A stretch of 18,482 nucleotides of DNA, from positions 1 through 18,482 of the forward strand of contig DCXR01000039.1 of NCBI GenBank assembly GCA_002329075.1. Direction: 5' to 3'. This document shows positions 1 to 6,815 of the stretch, piece after piece; the stretch's first letter is position 1; each line of letters starts with the position of its first letter. The notes below the pieces were generated by a model. The model did not search any database. It saw nothing but the letters and a program-made list of their open reading frames with translations, and was not told the DNA's origin. Origin of the DNA: Candidatus Neomicrothrix sp. UBA2131. Its GTDB lineage: Bacteria > Actinomycetota > Acidimicrobiia > Acidimicrobiales > MedAcidi-G1. Made by a program: the position numbers and the translations under genes.

Positions 1-582
1 GGCGTCTTCGACCTCGACTGCCTCGTGGTCGTGTCCGTCATCGTGCTCGTGGTCGTGTCCGTCATCGTGCTCGTGGTCGTGCTCGGCTTCGCGGGCGGTC
101 TCGGCTGCACGGCTCTTCTCGACGCGCTCGCGACGCGAGACGGCGGCACGGGCACTGGCACCGGTGCGCTCCCGCAGGGCGTCCTGGGCTGCCATCCGCT
201 CGAGTTCCTCTTCCGTGTACCGGCTCACCACCACCGTGATGTGGCAGGTGCGCTTGTGGATCGGGGTGGCGCGACCACGGGCACGCGGACGCCATCGCTT
301 CAGGGTCGCTCCCTCGTCGGCATAGCAGGCCGACACGAAGAGCTCTTCGGCAGGGACCTGGTCATTGTGTTCGGCATTGGCTACGGCCGAATCGAGGCAC
401 TTGCCGACGACCTTGGCAACGCTGCGCTCCGAGAAGGCGATGATCTCGCTGGCCCGACCGTACGACTCGCCACGGACGAGGTTCAGGACCTCGCGGGCCT
501 TCGAAGCCGAGACACGCACATGGCGGGCTACGGCCCGGGTGCCCGGGCGTCCCTCGTTGGTCTTGAGGGCGGCGGTGCCCAT
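1..582 (-). CDS. rplV: 50S ribosomal protein L22, 3' end beyond the window, with a His/Asp/Glu-rich C-terminal extension
   Basis: L22 is a large-subunit protein that binds 23S rRNA early in assembly; its beta-hairpin lines the peptide exit tunnel. The frame is open from ATG at 582 to the window edge (194 codons, no stop seen). The core is residues 1-120: a VRVSASKAREVLNLVRG helix (22-38), the tunnel hairpin around 88-108 (GATLKRWRPRARGRA), and the closing strand HKRTCHITVVVS (109-120). L22 is usually about 110-120 residues, so everything after about 125 is extension. It starts with a charged helical stretch (122-166). Residues 167-187 then contain eight histidines with Asp, Glu and Gly, built on an eight-residue repeat, followed by an acidic end. 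The start codon overlaps the rpsS stop by one base (TGATG), implying translational coupling. L22 identity is certain; the role of the tail is unknown. Confidence 0.96.
   Translation of the reverse strand, partial: MGTAALKTNEGRPGTRAVARHVRVSASKAREVLNLVRGESYGRASEIIAFSERSVAKVVGKCLDSAVANAEHNDQVPAEELFVSACYADEGATLKRWRPRARGRATPIHKRTCHITVVVSRYTEEELERMAAQDALRERTGASARAAVSRRERVEKSRAAETAREAEHDHEHDDGHDHEHDDGHDHEAVEVEDA
25..84 (-). repeat. 24-bp tandem repeat (two full copies plus a 12-bp partial) inside rplV
   Basis: Positions 25-48 and 49-72 are identical 24-base units, and 73-84 repeats half a unit with one difference. The unit is a multiple of three and is read in the L22 frame as an eight-residue His/Asp/Glu/Gly block (EHDDGHDH). 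The repeat therefore lengthens the protein tail without changing frame. Such arrays can change copy number by slippage. Confidence 0.9.
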
Positions 583-860
583 CAGCGACTCACCCCCCGC
601 TCCTGGCCGGTGTGCGACCGGAAGGTCCGCGTCGGGGCGAACTCGCCCAACTTGTGGCCGACCATCGCCTCGGTGATGTACACGGGGACGTGCTTGCGAC
701 CGTCGTGGACGGCCAGGGTGTGGCCGACCATGTCGGGGATGATCGTGGACCGGCGGGACCAGGTCTTGATGACCTTCTTCTCGCCGGACTCGTTGAGGGC
801 GTCGACCTTCTTGAGGAGATGATCGTCGACGAACGGTCCCTTCTTGAGACTCCGTGGCAC
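582..860 (-). CDS. rpsS: 30S ribosomal protein S19
   Basis: S19 is a small-subunit head protein that forms a complex with S13 near the A site and contacts 16S rRNA. The 92-residue product has the usual family length and the classic N-terminus MPRSLKKGPFVDDHLLKKV. It also has the core SRRSTIIPDMVGHTLAVHDGRKHVPVYITEAMVGHKLGEFAPTR-type region (about 36-79). The start is GTG at 860, chosen because it gives the family N-terminus. It is preceded by a strong GGAGG Shine-Dalgarno sequence that lies partly within the end of rplB. The gap to the rplB stop is 6 bases, and the stop overlaps the rplV ATG by one base. It is a standard S10-cluster member. Confidence 0.97.
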   Translation of the reverse strand: MPRSLKKGPFVDDHLLKKVDALNESGEKKVIKTWSRRSTIIPDMVGHTLAVHDGRKHVPVYITEAMVGHKLGEFAPTRTFRSHTGQERGVSR

Positions 861-866
861 TGCTGC

Positions 867-1703
867 CTACCTCCGCGATCCGCGCCGACGACGGCGACGC
901 ACGATCATCTTGTCGGACTGCTTCTTGCGCGAACGGGTACGACCCTCGGGCTTGCCCCATGGCGACACGGGATGACGGCCGCCCGAGGACTTGCCCTCGC
1001 CTCCACCCAGCGGGTGGTCGACCGGGTTCATTGCCACGCCGCGGGACTGGGGGCGGACGCCCTTCCAGCGATTGCGACCGGCCTTTCCGATCTTGATGAG
1101 CTCATGCTCCTGGTTGCCGACCTCCCCGATGGTCGCCCGACAGTCGATGCGCACCCGCCGCATCTCGGTGCTGGGAAGTCGCAGGGTGGCGAAGTCGCCC
1201 TCCTTGGCCACCAACTGGACGCTCGAGCCGGCGCTGCGGGCCATCTTCCCACCGCCACCCGGCTGGAGTTCGATGTTGTGGAGGACCGTACCGACGGGGA
1301 TGTACCGCAACGGCAGGGCATTGCCGGAGCGGATCTCCGAGCCCTGACCCGACTGCAGCGTGTCGCCGACCTCGACGCCCTTCGGGGCGAGGATGTAGCG
1401 CTTCTCGCCATCGTGGTAGTGGAGCAACAGGATGCGGCAACTGCGGTTGGGGTCGTATTCGACGGCGGCGACCTTGGCGGGCACGCCGTCCTTGTTGCGT
1501 CGAAAGTCGACGACCCGGTACCGCTGCTTGTGGCCACCACCACGGTGGCGGGCGGTCTTGCGACCATAGTTGTTGCGACCACCGGTCGATGTCTGCTTCT
1601 CTACCAGCGACTTCTCGGGGGTCGACCTGGTGATGGCCGAGAAGTCCGAGACGGTCTGGAACCGGCGGCCGGGGCTGGTCGGCTTGCGCTTGCGCTGTGG
1701 CAT
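867..1703 (-). CDS. rplB: 50S ribosomal protein L2
   Basis: L2 is a universally conserved 23S rRNA-binding protein near the peptidyl-transferase centre and is needed for subunit association. The 278-residue product is the normal length. Visible landmarks are NNYGRKTARHRGGGHKQRYR (44-63), the SH3-like region (about 75-200), and the C-terminal GVAMNPVDHPLGGGEG (222-237) followed by SSGGRHPVSPWG (239-250) and a very basic tail. His230, equivalent to the functionally important E. coli His229 (Met-less numbering), is present. The second histidine of the common DHPHGGG motif is Leu232 here. The ATG at 1703 lies 2 bases after the rplW stop, so the gene is tightly coupled to rplW; a modest SD (GCAGGTAG) overlaps the end of rplW. 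Confidence 0.97.
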   Translation of the reverse strand: MPQRKRKPTSPGRRFQTVSDFSAITRSTPEKSLVEKQTSTGGRNNYGRKTARHRGGGHKQRYRVVDFRRNKDGVPAKVAAVEYDPNRSCRILLLHYHDGEKRYILAPKGVEVGDTLQSGQGSEIRSGNALPLRYIPVGTVLHNIELQPGGGGKMARSAGSSVQLVAKEGDFATLRLPSTEMRRVRIDCRATIGEVGNQEHELIKIGKAGRNRWKGVRPQSRGVAMNPVDHPLGGGEGKSSGGRHPVSPWGKPEGRTRSRKKQSDKMIVRRRRRRGSRR

Positions 1704-1705
1704 GG

Positions 1706-1999
1706 CTACCTGCCCTCGAACAGTTCGATGGAGTCGCCCTCGGCGAGGGTGACGTAGGCCCGCTTGACGTCGGGTCGCTTGCCCCAGGTGCCGGTGCGCC
1801 GGTTGCGGGTTCGCTTGCCATTCCGGTTCAGCGTGTTCACCCGGAGGACGCTGACGTCGAAGATGGACTCGACGGCGTCACGGATCTCGGGCTTGGAGGC
1901 CGACCTCGGCACCTCGAAGGTGTAGACGTTGGCCTCCAGGAGTTCATACGACTTTTCTGACACGATCGGTCGGACGATGACGTCGCGTGCGTCCTTCAC
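1706..1999 (-). CDS. rplW: 50S ribosomal protein L23
   Basis: L23 sits at the peptide-tunnel exit, where it docks trigger factor and SRP. The 97-residue product starts VKDARDVIVRPIVSEKSYELL, typical of the family, and contains YTFEVPRSASKPEIRDAVE and VNTLNRNGKRTRNRRTGTWG (extension-loop region) before the final beta-strand. The frame stays open well upstream, but GTG at 1999 was chosen for three reasons: it gives the family N-terminus, it overlaps the rplD stop by four bases (GTGA), and it has a GAGGAGG Shine-Dalgarno about 9 bases before it. The length matches the usual 95-100 residues. Confidence 0.96.
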   Translation of the reverse strand: MKDARDVIVRPIVSEKSYELLEANVYTFEVPRSASKPEIRDAVESIFDVSVLRVNTLNRNGKRTRNRRTGTWGKRPDVKRAYVTLAEGDSIELFEGR

Positions 2000-2712
2000 G
2001 ATGCCTGTTCCTCCTCGTCGCCGGTGGGCGACTCGTCGGGCTCGGCATCGGGCTCGGCATCGGGCTCGGCGACGGCCTCGGCCTCGGGCTCGGCTGCTGC
2101 GGGGGGACATGCGGGAAGCGTGTCCCTGGAGAAGACCACGGTGTCGCTGACCAGCACGTCGTAGGCGTTGAGCTCACCCGGCGAGACCACGTGGACCTCG
2201 GGCAGGTTGGCGAAGCTCTTCCAGGTGTTCACGTCGTCGCGACCGGCTACCACCAGGACCCGACCTTCGATGTCGAGTGCGGACAGGACGGCCACGGCGT
2301 CCCTGGTGCGGGGTGCCTCAAAGCCCCAGGCATCGACCACGACGATCTGTCCCTCGGCCGCACGGTCGGACAGTGCCGACCGCAACGCCAACTGGATCAT
2401 CTTCTTGGGGGTCTTCTGGGCGTAACTGCGGGGCTTGGGGCCCAGCGCCACGCCACCGCCACGCCACTGGGGTGAACGGATCGAGCCCTGGCGGGACCGC
2501 CCGGTGCCCTTCTGGCTCCACGGCTTGGCCCCACCACCACGGACCTCGGCCCGGGTCTTGGTGCTCTGGGTACCGCTGCGGCGTGCCGCCAACTGGGCGG
2601 TAACCACCTGGTGCATCACAGCGGTGTTCGGCTCGATGCCGAAGGTGGCTCCGTCGAGTTCGACGACGCCGACATCGCCACCGCTGAGGCTGCGCATCGG
2701 GATGCTGGCCAT
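1996..2712 (-). CDS. rplD: 50S ribosomal protein L4 with an acidic Pro/Glu/Asp C-terminal tail
   Basis: L4 binds 23S rRNA, and its extended loop reaches the peptide-tunnel constriction; in E. coli it also represses the S10 operon. The product is 238 residues from ATG at 2712. The tunnel loop is evident: RGGGAKPWSQKGTGRSRQGS (about 60-80), with the macrolide-proximal KPWSQKGTGR conserved, then SPQWRGGGVALGPKPRSYAQ. The globular domain follows to about residue 200 (VVFSRDTLP). The last 35 or so residues are an Ala/Pro/Glu/Asp-rich tail with repeated PDAE units, absent from standard L4 (about 200-220 residues). The start overlaps the rplC stop by one base (TGATG) and the stop overlaps the rplW GTG. 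The upstream open frame belongs to a shadow of rplC. Confidence 0.96.
   Translation of the reverse strand: MASIPMRSLSGGDVGVVELDGATFGIEPNTAVMHQVVTAQLAARRSGTQSTKTRAEVRGGGAKPWSQKGTGRSRQGSIRSPQWRGGGVALGPKPRSYAQKTPKKMIQLALRSALSDRAAEGQIVVVDAWGFEAPRTRDAVAVLSALDIEGRVLVVAGRDDVNTWKSFANLPEVHVVSPGELNAYDVLVSDTVVFSRDTLPACPPAAAEPEAEAVAEPDAEPDAEPDESPTGDEEEQAS
2038..2073 (-). repeat. 12-bp tandem repeat in the rplD tail (three copies)
   Basis: Units at 2038-2049 and 2050-2061 are identical (gggctcggcatc on the plus strand), and 2062-2073 differs by two bases. Read on the minus strand they encode repeated Asp-Ala-Glu-Pro in the acidic L4 tail. The adjacent 2074-2100 continues the same composition less regularly. 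Confidence 0.85.
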
Positions 2713-3353
2713 CACCGAACCCGCTTCACGGCATTGCGGATGAGGACGGTGGCGCCCGTGGGGCCGGGCACCGAACCCCGGACGAGCAGCAACCCGCGTT
2801 CGGCGTCGGCCTCGACCACGACCAGGTTCTGGGTGGTGGTCTTCTGGTTGCCCATGCGGCCGGGCATCTTCTTGCCCTTGAACACCCTGGACGGAGTGGC
2901 GCACTGGCCGACGGCGCCTGGCTTGCGGTGGACCTTGTGGGCACCGTGGCTGGCCCGCTGGCCCTTGAAGTTGTGGCGCTTCATGACGCCCGCAAAGCCC
3001 CTGCCCTTGCTGACCGAGGTGACGTCGACGTGTGCCACCTCGGCGAGAGCGTCGACCGTGAGTTCCTGACCCACCTCGTACTCGCTTACATCATCGAGCC
3101 GCAACTCGAGCAGACGGACCCCGGGCTGCACGCCGGCCGCCCTGAAGTGGCCGGCCTCGGGACGGGTGATCTTGCGCTCTTCGCGTTGGCCGAAGGTCAC
3201 CTGGAGTGCGCTGTACCCATCGCGTTCGGCGGTCTTGACCTGGACGACGCGGTTTGGCCGGACACGCAACACGGTGACCGGGACAACGACGTTGTCGCTG
3301 TCCCAGACCTGTGTCATGCCGACCTTCTCGCCGACGAGTGCCTTGTTCGCCAT
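2712..3353 (-). CDS. rplC: 50S ribosomal protein L3
   Basis: L3 is a primary 23S rRNA binder whose long loop reaches the peptidyl-transferase centre. The 213-residue product begins MANKALVGEKVGMTQVWD (the family signature KxGMTxxF/W). It carries the conserved central loop KGRGFAGVMKRHNFKGQRASHG (about 123-144) with HRKPGAVGQCATPSRVFKGKKMPGRMGNQK. That loop includes the MGNQ glutamine which is methylated by PrmB in some bacteria. ATG at 3353 is supported by an AGGAG Shine-Dalgarno at 3359-3363. It is the first gene of the detached S10-cluster segment: rpsJ, its usual upstream neighbour, lies 1.9 kb away beyond an opposite-strand gene. Confidence 0.97.
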   Translation of the reverse strand: MANKALVGEKVGMTQVWDSDNVVVPVTVLRVRPNRVVQVKTAERDGYSALQVTFGQREERKITRPEAGHFRAAGVQPGVRLLELRLDDVSEYEVGQELTVDALAEVAHVDVTSVSKGRGFAGVMKRHNFKGQRASHGAHKVHRKPGAVGQCATPSRVFKGKKMPGRMGNQKTTTQNLVVVEADAERGLLLVRGSVPGPTGATVLIRNAVKRVR

Positions 3354-3370
3354 GGTGGCTCCTGTTGATA

Positions 3371-3504
3371 CGCCCGGGGTCATCCCCTGGCGATCGGCCC
3401 GTTCGGGCCGCTTCACGCGAACGCTCCGCACGGGAAGACCCGGCGGAGCGGTAATTCGGTTGTGTCGGGTGGTTCCCGCCGGTCTCCCCGGGGATTCGGG
3501 CGGG
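3371..3504 (-). promoter_or_regulatory. Structured leader of the rplC segment (several stable hairpins)
   Basis: The rplC leader contains a row of inverted repeats. 3371-3392 has an 8-bp stem with one mismatch and a 4-base loop. 3395-3410 has a perfect 6-bp stem and 4-base loop. 3422-3450 has 8+4 bp with one bulged base and a 4-base loop. 3475-3480 pairs with 3499-3504 around a CCCCGGGG core. The hairpin nearest the gene ends about 7 bases before the Shine-Dalgarno site. No U-run follows any of them. By analogy with the L4-controlled S10 leader of enterobacteria this could be an r-protein feedback site, but I recognise no known leader class, and the function is inference. Confidence 0.5.
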
Positions 3505-3559
3505 CCTTCACGAACATCGCTTTTCGCACCAACGGAAACCTCCGGAGGCGCAGGGCCCA

Positions 3560-3588
3560 AGGCTAGGGGCGTTAGCGGTCCCCGACAA
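3560..3588 (-). promoter_or_regulatory. Candidate promoter for the rplC-rplV segment
   Basis: On the minus strand a TTGTCG -35 element (3583-3588) and a TAGCCT -10 element (3560-3565) are separated by exactly 17 bases. That predicts a start near 3553 and a leader of about 200 bases. The -10 fits TAnnnT; the -35 matches four of six consensus bases. This cluster segment needs its own promoter because the gene upstream of it runs on the other strand. Confidence 0.5.
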
Positions 3589-3623
3589 CGCCGCGAATCC
3601 GCGGTCACCCCCCCGTCCGCAAC

Positions 3624-3629
3624 TACCGT
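3624..3629 (+). promoter_or_regulatory. Candidate -10 element for a leaderless transporter mRNA
   Basis: TACCGT ends 8 bases before the GTG at 3638. No Shine-Dalgarno sequence precedes that GTG, so transcription could begin at or very near the start codon. Leaderless mRNAs are common in actinobacteria. No convincing -35 is visible. Confidence 0.3.
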
Positions 3630-3637
3630 CTGGGTCC

Positions 3638-4750
3638 GTGTCCGAACTCGATCCGACGCCCAACCCCCCGATGTACCCGCCCCCTTGGCTGGTGCGTTCG
3701 ATCCTCCTGTTCCTCGGTGGGCTGGCGGGCCTCTGGTACCTCCAGGGTGTCCTCGAGTCGCTGCGTTCCCTGTTCATCATCCTGCTTGTGGCGCTGTTCC
3801 TGTCGTTCGCCATGGAACCAGCCGTCAACGCCCTCGAACGCTGGAACATCCGCCGGGGACTGGGGACGACCCTCGTGTTCCTCGCCTTCCTCGCGGGCCT
3901 CGGTGGCTTCGGATTCGCCATGGGCTCGTTGCTCTCCGAACAGGTCACCGAATTGAGCGACAACCTCCCCAGCTACCTCGAGTCCGTCGACGAGTTCCTG
4001 GCCGACAACCTCGGTATCGACAATGCCACCGCCGACGTCCGTGACAGTTGGGACTCCGGGGCCCTTGCCGAACGGCTGAGCGGATTCGCAGACGACCTTG
4101 CCAAGTTCGGCACCACCGTCGCGAACGTGCTGTTCCAGGTGTTCACCATCGGGTTGTTCGCCTTCTACCTGGTGGCCGAGGGCCCCAAGTTGCGACGAAC
4201 CGTCTGCTCGCTGCTCCCCGAAAGGCGCCAGAGGTACGTACTCGAGGTCTGGGACCTGGCCATCGCCAAGACCGGTGGCTACATCGTGTCCCGGGGCATC
4301 CTCGCGGTCATCGCCGCCGTCGTCCACTGGGCGGCCTTCGAGATCATCGACCTCCCATCGGGCCTGGCCCTCGCCATCTGGGTGGGAGTGATCTCCCAGG
4401 TGGTCCCCGTCGTCGGCACATACCTCGCCGGCGCCCTTCCAGTCCTGATCGGCCTCATCGACGAACCGATGTCGGGCCTGTGGGTGCTGATCGTGATCGC
4501 CGTCTACCAGCAGGTCGAGAACTACCTCCTCGCCCCCCGCATCACCTCGCAGACGATGGCGATTCACGCCGCGGTGGCGTTCGGCTCGGTCATCGCCGGC
4601 GCAGCGTTGCTGGGCGTGGTCGGGGCGATGCTGGCACTCCCAGCGGCCGCCACGCTCCAGGCGATCATCTCAGCGGCTGCCGAGCGGCACGACGTGGCCG
4701 AGGACCTGCTCGAGGCGAGTCAGCAACGGCGTCGAAAGTTGAAGGGCTAG
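3638..4750 (+). CDS. AI-2E/PerM-family (PF01594-type) multi-pass membrane transporter
   Basis: This 370-residue integral membrane protein is the only plus-strand gene in the window. Hydrophobic segments lie at about 17-36, 41-60, 75-99, 158-180, 214-237, 243-275, 280-298 and 308-345. A soluble loop sits at about 100-157, matching the family layout. The best signature is the C-terminal QQVENYLLAPRI (291-302), followed by a Gly/Ala-rich segment with LLGVVGAMLALPAAA (324-338). The family includes E. coli TqsA (AI-2 export) and Na+/H+ antiporters, so the substrate cannot be predicted. The tail is basic (RRRKLKG). GTG at 3638 is taken as start; ATG at 3671 is an alternative. Neither has a Shine-Dalgarno sequence. 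The gene diverges from rplC and converges on rpsJ, an unusual place for a transporter. Confidence 0.88.
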   Translation: MSELDPTPNPPMYPPPWLVRSILLFLGGLAGLWYLQGVLESLRSLFIILLVALFLSFAMEPAVNALERWNIRRGLGTTLVFLAFLAGLGGFGFAMGSLLSEQVTELSDNLPSYLESVDEFLADNLGIDNATADVRDSWDSGALAERLSGFADDLAKFGTTVANVLFQVFTIGLFAFYLVAEGPKLRRTVCSLLPERRQRYVLEVWDLAIAKTGGYIVSRGILAVIAAVVHWAAFEIIDLPSGLALAIWVGVISQVVPVVGTYLAGALPVLIGLIDEPMSGLWVLIVIAVYQQVENYLLAPRITSQTMAIHAAVAFGSVIAGAALLGVVGAMLALPAAATLQAIISAAAERHDVAEDLLEASQQRRRKLKG

Positions 4751-4800
4751 TCCTTCCTTTCCAAGGTTGTGGGTCGCATCTCCACGGTGGACGGGCATCG

Positions 4801-4812
4801 GCAGGCGCCTGC
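4801..4812. repeat. Perfect 12-bp palindrome
   Basis: GCAGGCGCCTGC is its own reverse complement and lies about 50 bases after the transporter stop codon. It has no loop, so it is a poor terminator but has the form of a dimeric protein-binding site. In GC-rich DNA such a palindrome may also be chance. Confidence 0.4.
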
Positions 4813-5198
4813 TCGTTCACAAACCGAATGCTCGCTTCCTCAGGTACCTGCCACTGCCCGGTCCAGACTCGAACGCCGCTTCTGCAACCGCTCAACCGCC
4901 GTTTTCTCCCAATCCGCCCGGTTTGCCTCGACCAGTGGACCTGGGGAGGGGGGGTCTGTGGTCACCACGGCGAACAGTTGCGCCGCCAGGGTTGGCGACG
5001 CCAGTCGCGACAGTCCGAGAGCACTCGTGGGAGCGCGGGCGGTGTCGGGTCGGGAGTTCGGCGATGTTTGCGAGCCGAAACCCGGCCCGGCGACGCAGCC
5101 GCGGTGACGCCGGTAGTCGTGAGCACCAACTCGAGAGCCGGCAGGGACCGGTCGGTGACAATTCGAGACCAGCAACCGGATTGCCGGGGGAAACTGGA

Positions 5199-5224
5199 GA
5201 AGCGCCCTCCGGAGAGGGCGCTTC
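5199..5224. terminator. Strong hairpin terminator, probably bidirectional, after rpsJ
   Basis: A perfect 11-bp stem (5199-5209 with 5214-5224) closes a 4-base loop, CGGA on the plus strand. It lies 29 bases downstream of the rpsJ stop codon, a normal distance for the end of a str-tuf-rpsJ transcript. On the plus strand it is followed by a T-rich stretch (tccttttcgttc, 5227-5238), so it would also stop transcripts entering from the transporter side. On the minus strand the following T content is weaker. Confidence 0.8.
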
Positions 5225-5253
5225 GTCCTTTTCGTTCTGGTGATCCGGAGGAG

Positions 5254-5574
5254 TCAGTCCTGTTGGATCTTGATCTCGATGTCCACGCCGGCCGGCAGGT
5301 CGAGGCGCTGGAGCGCATCGACCGTCTTGGGCGAGGGTTCCAGGATGTCGAGCAGGCGCTTGTGGATGCGCATCTCGAAGTGCTCCCGGGAATCCTTGTC
5401 CTTGAACGGCGACCGCACCACCGTGTACCGGTGCTTCTCGGTAGGCAACGGGACCGGACCGCGGATTTCCGCCTGGGTCCGAAGAACCGTCTCGACGATC
5501 TTCTTGGTCGACTGGTCGATGACCTCGTGGTCGTAGGCCTTGAGCCGGATCCGGATCTTCTGACCAGCCGCCAT
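5254..5574 (-). CDS. rpsJ: 30S ribosomal protein S10
   Basis: S10 is a small-subunit head protein; its free form (NusE) also joins NusB in transcription antitermination. The 106-residue product has the expected length. It contains KIRIRLKAYDHEVIDQSTKKI (6-26), GPVPLPTEKHRYTVVRSP (39-56) and HFEMRIHKRLLDILEPSPKTVDALQRLDLPAGVDIEIKI to the end. The ATG at 5574 lies 5 bases after the tuf stop. No clear Shine-Dalgarno sequence precedes it, so translation probably depends on ribosomes terminating on tuf. It is normally the first gene of the S10 operon; here it ends the str group, with a terminator directly after it, and is cut off from rplC. Confidence 0.97.
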   Translation of the reverse strand: MAAGQKIRIRLKAYDHEVIDQSTKKIVETVLRTQAEIRGPVPLPTEKHRYTVVRSPFKDKDSREHFEMRIHKRLLDILEPSPKTVDALQRLDLPAGVDIEIKIQQD

Positions 5575-5579
5575 CGAAG

Positions 5580-6770
<1,191 letters not shown>

Positions 6771-6815
6771 GCCTATTCCTCGGCTGCTTTCTGTGTTTGT
6801 TTGCCTAAGTCGATG

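Larger units (their letters stand above)
4751..5253. other. Non-coding stretch between converging transporter and rpsJ genes
   Basis: About 500 bases with no convincing gene. Frames are open here because of high GC, but none has a Shine-Dalgarno site, a recognisable product or protein-like composition throughout. I find no tRNA and no transposase remnant. What can be seen is a perfect 12-base palindrome at 4801-4812 and the strong hairpin at 5199-5224 near the rpsJ end. Possible contents are a decayed gene, a 3' UTR or a small RNA; nothing in the sequence decides among these. Confidence 0.6.

Noticed and set aside
1..84. CRISPR-like or other short repeat array at the left edge
   Set aside because: The repeats are adjacent 24-base units without spacers and lie in the rplV reading frame, so they are a coding tandem repeat.
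4855..4930. A tRNA-like string on the minus strand (GTTCGAGTC resembling a T-loop)
   Set aside because: The flanking bases do not pair into a T-stem, and no acceptor stem or anticodon arm can be formed.
4840..5175. A 111-codon minus-strand frame in the gap after rpsJ whose last 25 or so residues look like a charged helix
   Set aside because: It would start with TTG, has no Shine-Dalgarno site, begins just beyond a strong terminator, and its N-terminal half is Pro/Ser/Arg-rich noise. It could be a gene relic but I cannot support it.
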